From: an uncultured Eubacteriales bacterium
GTDB lineage: Bacteria; Bacillota; Clostridia; Christensenellales; CAG-138
Direction of reading: 5' to 3'
DNA length: 10,843 bases
Assembly (NCBI GenBank): GCA_900543475.1
Contig: UQRU01000070.1
Location: 1-10,843, forward strand
In this document: piece by piece, positions 6,999-10,843 of the stretch
How the letters are laid out: every line of letters begins with the position of its first letter
Position numbering within the stretch: the first letter of the stretch is position 1
Notes under the pieces: model-generated
The model's database searches: none
Told to the model about the DNA's origin: nothing
Seen by the model: only the letters and a program-made list of their open reading frames with translations
Program-made: the position numbers and the translations under genes

Positions 6999-7412
6999 GT
7001 AAAAAAGGCATGCGTCACCGTGGCCTTTCTCCTGCTCCACAGCTGCGGGCGCCAAGGGGAATATCCCAGGGAGATCGGGGCAGAGAACCCGCTTCCCATC
7101 ATCCACCCGCCAGCGTCCCTGGCGCTGACCCACACGGGGGCCGTTTCCTTTTGTCAAACCAGGGGGAAAGGGCCTCCACTATGGACAGTCCTTTGCAATA
7201 CAGCCCTCCATCGGTGGGAAATGGTATACGGTTCAGGGGATCCAGCTGGATTTTGTGGCCATAGCCTTTGACCTGGGCCTGGGAAAAGCGTAACGCTGGA
7301 CATAGACTGGACCGCCTATTCCGGCAGCCGCCCTCCGGGTTGATCAAGAAGGTATCCCGATCCCGTTCAGAGCCGGGTAGCCTTTGCTGGGGCGGAATTT
7401 GAGATCCCGTAG
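6999..7412 (+). pseudogene. Decayed lipoprotein with bacterial Ig-like domain
   Basis: Joining the three forward frames restores one small secreted protein. Segment 1 (6999-7151) encodes a Lys-Lys start without an ATG, a hydrophobic signal core and a lipobox-like LLLHSC. Segment 2 (7153-7290, shifted) encodes HYGQSFAIQPSIGGKWY. Segment 3 (7293-7340, back in the first frame) encodes TLDIDWTAYSGSRPPG. A third-frame piece (7340-7357) reads LIKKVS, and the first frame resumes (7377-7409) with VAFAGAEFEIP before TAG. The order tyrosine-glycine, GKWY, DW..Y, PPG, LIK, AEF is that of the clostridial Ig-like (Big_14-type) lipoprotein domain, as I know the family. At least three frameshifts, one in-frame stop and the lost start mark it as dead. 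The family call rests on recognised motifs, not a search. Function of intact relatives is not established. Confidence 0.65.
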
Positions 7413-7425
7413 GGCTCGGCGGGCC

Positions 7426-7499
7426 GGGGCTGGGTTTTTGGAATACGCAGGAAAGCCTGGGGTGGGCGGTAGCCCACCCCAGGCCCAGCCACCAGCCCC
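7426..7499. repeat. Nested GC-rich palindrome after the pseudogene
   Basis: An inner perfect 13-bp inverted repeat (GCCTGGGGTGGGC 7455-7467 with its complement 7472-7484, loop GGTA) lies inside an outer 8-bp pair (GGGGCTGG 7426-7433 with CCAGCCCC 7492-7499). No T-run follows on either strand, so it is not a typical terminator. It may be a palindromic repeat element or a barrier before the riboswitch promoter. Confidence 0.65.
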
Positions 7500-7523
7500 A
7501 AAGTCGGATAGAATAGATAAGAC

Positions 7524-7552
7524 TTGACAGCAAATGGAAACTGAAATACAAT
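7524..7552 (+). promoter_or_regulatory. Promoter of the riboswitch-symporter transcript
   Basis: A perfect -35 TTGACA (7524-7529), a 17-nt spacer and TACAAT (7547-7552; 5 of 6). The start would fall near 7559, a few bases before the riboswitch, so the aptamer forms the 5' end of the transcript. Confidence 0.9.
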
Positions 7553-7569
7553 CAATATATAAACTTTAT

Positions 7570-7694
7570 AAAAATGCCGAATGCTGATGTTTCAGCAACG
7601 GGAGACCCAACCAGGGGGTGTATCCGCCAAAATGCGGTAGGAAATCCTTCTTTCCGAACCCGACAGCTAATCTCGTAGGCGTAGAAGGAGGAAA
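7570..7694 (+). promoter_or_regulatory. Cyclic di-AMP riboswitch (ydaO/yuaA class)
   Basis: This RNA binds the second messenger c-di-AMP and usually represses potassium, osmolyte and cell-wall genes when the ligand is high. The conserved core is present in order: GCCGAAT (7576-7582), GGAGACCCAA (7601-7610), GGGGTGTATCC (7615-7625), GGTAGG (7636-7641), and GAACCCGACAGCTAA (7656-7670). Helices can be drawn: P1 ATGCC 7574-7578 with GGCGT 7678-7682; a hairpin 7583-7587/7592-7596; CCGC 7624-7627 with GCGG 7634-7637; GGAAA 7640-7644 with TTTCC 7651-7655. The last hairpin's loop CCTTC (7646-7650) pairs with GAAGG (7684-7688), the pseudoknot expected of the class. It lies between a consensus promoter and an intrinsic terminator, directly before a sodium:solute symporter. 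Confidence 0.95.
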
Positions 7695-7711
7695 GCCATA
7701 GTCTCTATGGC
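7695..7711 (+). promoter_or_regulatory. Hairpin between aptamer and terminator
   Basis: GCCATAG (7695-7701) pairs perfectly with CTATGGC (7705-7711) around loop TCT. It follows the pseudoknot strand of the riboswitch and probably spaces the aptamer from the expression platform. Confidence 0.6.
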
Positions 7712-7745
7712 TGCTGGTTGTAGTATCCAAATCTTTGCCTTTTGC

Positions 7746-7780
7746 GCCGCGGCAGCTTTGCCCCGGCATTTTTTATTATT
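7746..7780 (+). terminator. Riboswitch-controlled intrinsic terminator
   Basis: GCCGCGGCA (7746-7754) pairs with TGCCCCGGC (7759-7767) with one C-C mismatch and loop GCTT, followed by ATTTTTTATTATT. The 3' side (CGGCATTTTT 7764-7773) is exactly complementary to AAAAATGCCG (7570-7579), which includes the 5' strand of aptamer helix P1. A closed P1 therefore frees the terminator, and an open P1 allows an antiterminator. An alternative antiterminator pairs GGCGTA (7678-7683) with TGCGCC (7743-7748), also exclusive with P1. Confidence 0.85.
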
Positions 7781-7797
7781 AAAAAAGGGGGAAGATT

Positions 7798-9219
7798 ATG
7801 GAAAGCGTAACACTTTTAGACATCCTTATTATTTTCGCCTATTTGATAGGCATGCTATGGATCGGCTTTTATTTTACAAAAAAGATCAAAACCTCCGGGG
7901 ATTTCTTCATTGCCGGTAGGACCCTGGGGCCGGTGGTGCTCATGGCCACCGTCTGCGCCTCCATCATCGGCGGCAGCGCCCTGATTGGCCGGGGCGGCTA
8001 CGCCTATAGCGGGGGCATGGTGGCCATTGCCATCGCCTTGCCCTATATGATTGGCATGTATATTTTTTCCTTCTGTACGGGGCATATTGCGGACATTGGC
8101 CGCAAGTATAATATCACCTCCATCCCCGAACTGATGGAGTACCGCTTCGGCAAAACCGCCAAACTTCTGGCCGGCGCCATGATCGCCTATAGCATGGCTG
8201 CCACCGTGGGCGCACAGATCAGCGCCACCGCCACGGTGTTTGGGGTGGTGGGCGGAAACTTCGGCATCAATTATGTATGGGGCGCAGTGATCGCCAGCGC
8301 CATTTTTGTGATCTATACGGCCAGCTCCGGCCTATTCGGGGTAGTGTATACGGATCTAGTACAGTTCTTTATCCTGATCCTGTTTGTATATATCCTTCTC
8401 CCCATCATGTCCGTGAAAGAGGTGGGCGGCATGGCGGCCCTCATCGCCCAGACACCGCCAGAAAAGCTCCACTTGAACCTTTCGCCGGATATCATTACGT
8501 TGATCTTCACCAACCTGGTCATGACCATTGCAGGCGCAGAATACTGGCAACGGGCCTTTGCGGCAAAAGACCGGAAATCCGCCTTGCGAGGACAATTTGG
8601 CGGTACGCTGGTCTATTCCCTCACCATTGCCGTTACGCTGTTTTTAGGCCTATCCGCGGCCCTGCTCTTCCCGAACTTGATCCAGGAATACGGTACGGCG
8701 GATTATGCTATCCCGGTAATGGTAGCCACCATTTTGCCCCCGGGGCTGACTGGCCTTACCTTTGCAGGCCTGCTTTCCGTGATGATGTCCTCGGCGGATA
8801 CCTGTATTTTGGTGGCGACGCAGGCGGGCGTCAATGACATCTGGCGCACCCTCCACCCGAATATGACCGACCGGCAGGAACTGCGCTTATCCCGGATCAT
8901 CACCGTGCTCATTTCCCTGTTTGCCCTGGTGGTGGCTTTGTTCTACACCAGCGCCTATGACGCTTTGATGTTTGCTTGGACCTTCTATGCGGCGGCCATG
9001 GGGTTGCCCTGCTTGGCGGCCTTGTATTGGAAAAAGGCCAATAATCCCGGCATCCTATCCGGTATGATCGTTGGGTTGGTGACCAGCATCATTTGGAAGC
9101 TGCTGGGAGAGCCCTATGGCATCGGCTCTACCATTGCTGGCGTGGCCCTGTGCGGCGTGGCATTGGTGGGGGTCACCTTGGCCACTTATAAAAAGTATCC
9201 CTCCAGGCAGGCTTCATAG
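7798..9219 (+). CDS. Sodium:solute symporter (SSS family), substrate unknown
   Basis: A 473-residue, 13-helix-sized membrane protein of the SSS family (relatives include PutP, PanF and SGLT), which uses the sodium gradient to import organic solutes. The N-terminus (LIGMLWIGFYF, then KKIKTSGDFFIAGRTLGP) is a family hallmark. The helix equivalent to core TM8 reads AGLLSVMMSSADT, where Ser331-Ser332 align with the serine/threonine pair that contributes to the sodium site in relatives. The start is ATG at 7798, 6 nt after AGGGGG (7786-7791). The gene is preceded by a c-di-AMP riboswitch and terminator, so expression should fall when c-di-AMP rises. Such control is typical for potassium and osmolyte uptake, so a compatible solute such as proline or a betaine is a reasonable inference, not shown by the sequence. 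Confidence 0.93.
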   Translation: MESVTLLDILIIFAYLIGMLWIGFYFTKKIKTSGDFFIAGRTLGPVVLMATVCASIIGGSALIGRGGYAYSGGMVAIAIALPYMIGMYIFSFCTGHIADIGRKYNITSIPELMEYRFGKTAKLLAGAMIAYSMAATVGAQISATATVFGVVGGNFGINYVWGAVIASAIFVIYTASSGLFGVVYTDLVQFFILILFVYILLPIMSVKEVGGMAALIAQTPPEKLHLNLSPDIITLIFTNLVMTIAGAEYWQRAFAAKDRKSALRGQFGGTLVYSLTIAVTLFLGLSAALLFPNLIQEYGTADYAIPVMVATILPPGLTGLTFAGLLSVMMSSADTCILVATQAGVNDIWRTLHPNMTDRQELRLSRIITVLISLFALVVALFYTSAYDALMFAWTFYAAAMGLPCLAALYWKKANNPGILSGMIVGLVTSIIWKLLGEPYGIGSTIAGVALCGVALVGVTLATYKKYPSRQAS

Positions 9220-9257
9220 GTTCAGCCGGCCGTACGGAGATATTTCTTAAGGCAATA

Positions 9258-9296
9258 AAAAAGCCGTCGCTGCCTAGGAGGCTGTGACGGCTTTTT
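9258..9296. terminator. Bidirectional terminator between symporter and MATE genes
   Basis: AAAAAGCCGTC (9258-9268) and GACGGCTTTTT (9286-9296) form a perfect 11-bp stem, extended inward by GCCT/AGGC (9272-9275 and 9279-9282). A- and T-runs flank the GC core, so it can terminate the converging symporter and MATE transcripts. Confidence 0.92.
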
Positions 9297-9309
9297 ACAA
9301 ACGGCGTAG

Positions 9310-10671
9310 TTATTTCCCGGGCAAAGGTTCTCCCCGGCGGATATGGAGAAAGTAGGCCAAGCACATGCCCAAGCTTAGCAGGCCTGCCGCAGGGACTGCC
9401 AGGCTGATGGTAAACATACCGGCCCCAGGCAGGCGGCTTAAATAGTAGGACAGGGGGATGCGTACGAGAAAGGCGGAAGCCAACCCCTGGATCATCACAA
9501 AGGCAGTGCGTTCTCTACCGTTGAAATACCCGAGGAAACAGAAGGATAGGGGGATCATCAGGTATTCAAAGCCGCTACCGCGCATATATTGGGCGGTAGC
9601 CTGGATGACAGCGGGGTCCCCATCGAACAAGGAAGCCAGGAAGTCCCCAGCAAAAAAGGTGAGCGAAAAGGTCAGGATGCCGCAGGCAAAGCTGATGGCC
9701 TGGGCCACATACATGGCCCGCAAAGCCCGTTGCGGATTCCCGGCCCCCATATTTTGCGCCACAAAAGCAGACAGGGCGGACATAAACGCCGAGGGAGCGA
9801 TGGAGAGGAATACAAATAGCTTTTCCGAAATACCGATGCCTGCGGAAGCTACCAACCCCAGCCCATTCACAATGCTGGTAATAATCAAAAAGGAAATATG
9901 AACCAGCAATTCCTGTAAGGCAATGGGCCCGCCCACCCGCAGGATGCCTTTGGGGACGCCAGGAGCACGCAGGTTCGCCTTGCCCACGGGAAAGGGAAAG
10001 GGATGCCGATGCAGATAAGCCAAAGAAAAAGCCACGCTGGCAGCCTGGGCCAGCACAGTAGCCAAAGCGGCTCCCCCCGCACCCATGGAGAAAACGCCTA
10101 CGAACACCAGATCCAAAACCACATTTACAAGGCAAGCAATCAGCACAAAGAGAAAGGGCGAGCGGGAATTCCCAATGCCTCGAAATAATCCGCTGATCAC
10201 ATTATAGGCGGTAATAAAAATCGTGCCCCCAGCGCAAATACGAATATAAGCTATGGTGGCGTCAACGGCTGCCGCCGGCACCTGCATCAACTGTGTAAGC
10301 CAGGGCGCAAGGGAGATTATCAATAGGGCGCAAAAAAGGGCCAACGGCAAAAACAACCAAATTTGGGCTGCCGTTACATCCCCGGCAGTCTTGGGGTCGC
10401 CGGCGCCCATGGCGTGGCCCAACAATACAGTGACGCCCATGGTCAGGCCGGTGATCACCACGGTGACAGCTTGCATCATTTGGCTGCCGGTTGCCACAGC
10501 GGATACGTGGGCAGTGGTGGAAAACCAGCCGACCACAGCTAGATCCACCCCGCCATATAGGGCCTGCAAAAGCAGGGAAAGCATCAGAGGCAAGGAAAAG
10601 CGAATCAGGGGCGGTAGAATAGGGCCGGATAAAAATCCAGCGTCCAATTGGGCTTTGGGCTGTGTTTCCAT
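9310..10671 (-). CDS. MATE family multidrug efflux transporter
   Basis: A 453-residue membrane protein of the multidrug and toxic compound extrusion family, which exports cationic or toxic compounds by sodium or proton antiport. Family features include LLQALYGGVDLAVVGWF in helix 1, GLTMGVTVLLGHAMGAGD in helix 2, the half-repeat boundary NVISGLFRGIGNSRSPF, and NMGAGNPQRALRAM in the second half. About 12 hydrophobic segments fit the usual topology. The start is ATG at 10671, with GGAGGT (10678-10683) 6 nt upstream. A longer in-frame opening to 10839 would read through the promoter and palindrome and is rejected. The gene is monocistronic here, converges on the symporter, and has a promoter overlaid by a perfect dyad. 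No regulator gene lies within the window. Substrate is unknown. Confidence 0.94.
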   Translation of the reverse strand: METQPKAQLDAGFLSGPILPPLIRFSLPLMLSLLLQALYGGVDLAVVGWFSTTAHVSAVATGSQMMQAVTVVITGLTMGVTVLLGHAMGAGDPKTAGDVTAAQIWLFLPLALFCALLIISLAPWLTQLMQVPAAAVDATIAYIRICAGGTIFITAYNVISGLFRGIGNSRSPFLFVLIACLVNVVLDLVFVGVFSMGAGGAALATVLAQAASVAFSLAYLHRHPFPFPVGKANLRAPGVPKGILRVGGPIALQELLVHISFLIITSIVNGLGLVASAGIGISEKLFVFLSIAPSAFMSALSAFVAQNMGAGNPQRALRAMYVAQAISFACGILTFSLTFFAGDFLASLFDGDPAVIQATAQYMRGSGFEYLMIPLSFCFLGYFNGRERTAFVMIQGLASAFLVRIPLSYYLSRLPGAGMFTISLAVPAAGLLSLGMCLAYFLHIRRGEPLPGK

Positions 10672-10707
10672 GGCAGGACCTCCAATACAGGGGTAAATTG
10701 AAAAAAA

Positions 10708-10745
10708 CGCTAACAAGTATACACTTGTTAGCGGCAGCTTGTCGA
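10708..10745 (-). promoter_or_regulatory. MATE promoter overlapped by an operator-like dyad
   Basis: CGCTAACAAGT (10708-10718) and its exact complement (10723-10733) flank ATAC, a 26-bp dyad. On the minus strand TATACT (10716-10721) inside the dyad serves as the -10, and TCGACA (10740-10745; 5 of 6) lies 18 nt upstream as the -35. A dyad covering the -10 suggests a repressor site of TetR or MarR type. Seven T residues also follow the dyad on the minus strand, so an attenuator reading is possible but less likely. Confidence 0.6.
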
Positions 10746-10754
10746 GAAACCCCT

Positions 10755-10818
10755 GGGGGCTCGGGAGCCGCAGCCCCCGGAGGCTATAATCGGATTTGGC
10801 GACATGCGCGTCAAATCC
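10755..10818. repeat. Palindrome-rich segment at the right end
   Basis: Two inverted repeats occur here: GGGGGCT (10755-10761) with AGCCCCC (10772-10778), and GGATTTGGCG (10792-10801) with CGTCAAATCC (10809-10818), the latter with one G-T pair. No gene is seen. The segment leads directly into the 28-nt dispersed repeat and may be part of the same element. Confidence 0.5.
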
Positions 10819-10842
10819 GCAAAAAGCCTTGCGTAGCAAGGG
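10815..10842 (+). repeat. Dispersed repeat, copy 2 (28 nt, at the window edge)
   Basis: Matches 4427-4454 at 25 of 28 positions. Here the hairpin arms are longer: CCTTGC (10827-10832) and GCAAGG (10836-10841) around loop GTA. The window ends one base later, so any continuation of the element is cut off. Confidence 0.75.
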
Positions 10843-10843
10843 T

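Noticed and set aside
7099..7551. A 150-codon minus-strand open frame
   Set aside because: It is antisense to the decayed lipoprotein gene and runs through the palindrome at 7455-7484. The forward strand shows the coherent protein motifs instead.
9310..10839. Extended MATE reading frame with 56 extra N-terminal residues
   Set aside because: The extension crosses the dyad, promoter and repeats. The ATG at 10671 has a well-placed GGAGGT, and the protein then begins as family members do.

Overview
This window reads like a contig from a high-GC, anaerobic, gut-type member of the Clostridia, possibly Oscillospirales. The reasons are clean GGAGG ribosome binding sites, strongly GC-biased codons, a stand-alone electron-bifurcating NfnAB pair and a clostridial c-di-AMP riboswitch. 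The species cannot be named from the sequence. The first ~130 bases are runs of G and C that look like an assembly or sequencing artefact.

Left part (140-4052, all on the minus strand): an MFS permease of unknown substrate has its own promoter and a folded leader. Next to it is a complete polar amino-acid ABC importer, transcribed in the order binding lipoprotein, permease, ATPase. The importer has a promoter at 4023-4052, a perfect 15-bp stem-loop between binding protein and permease, and an intrinsic terminator at 1471-1507.

Middle (4163-6868, plus strand): a divergent promoter and a long, palindrome-rich, non-coding leader precede nfnA-nfnB. These encode the NADH-dependent reduced ferredoxin:NADP+ oxidoreductase. 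A strong terminator ends the operon.

Right part (6999-10843): a decayed, frameshifted gene for a small lipoprotein with a bacterial Ig-like domain lies first. A consensus promoter then drives a well-formed ydaO/yuaA-type c-di-AMP riboswitch with a terminator hairpin, followed by a sodium:solute symporter. The aptamer's 5' strand is exactly complementary over 10 nt to the terminator's 3' side, so a ligand-induced OFF switch can be drawn. A bidirectional terminator separates the symporter from a convergent MATE efflux gene, whose promoter is overlaid by a perfect 11-bp-arm dyad. The contig ends inside a repeat also present upstream of nfnA (25 of 28 identical bases).

Taken together, the window holds nutrient uptake (ABC importer), redox balancing (NfnAB), a solute transporter under second-messenger control, and efflux (MATE). 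I see no CRISPR array, phage gene, transposase, tRNA or rRNA. The observation most worth following is the c-di-AMP riboswitch controlling an SSS-family symporter.
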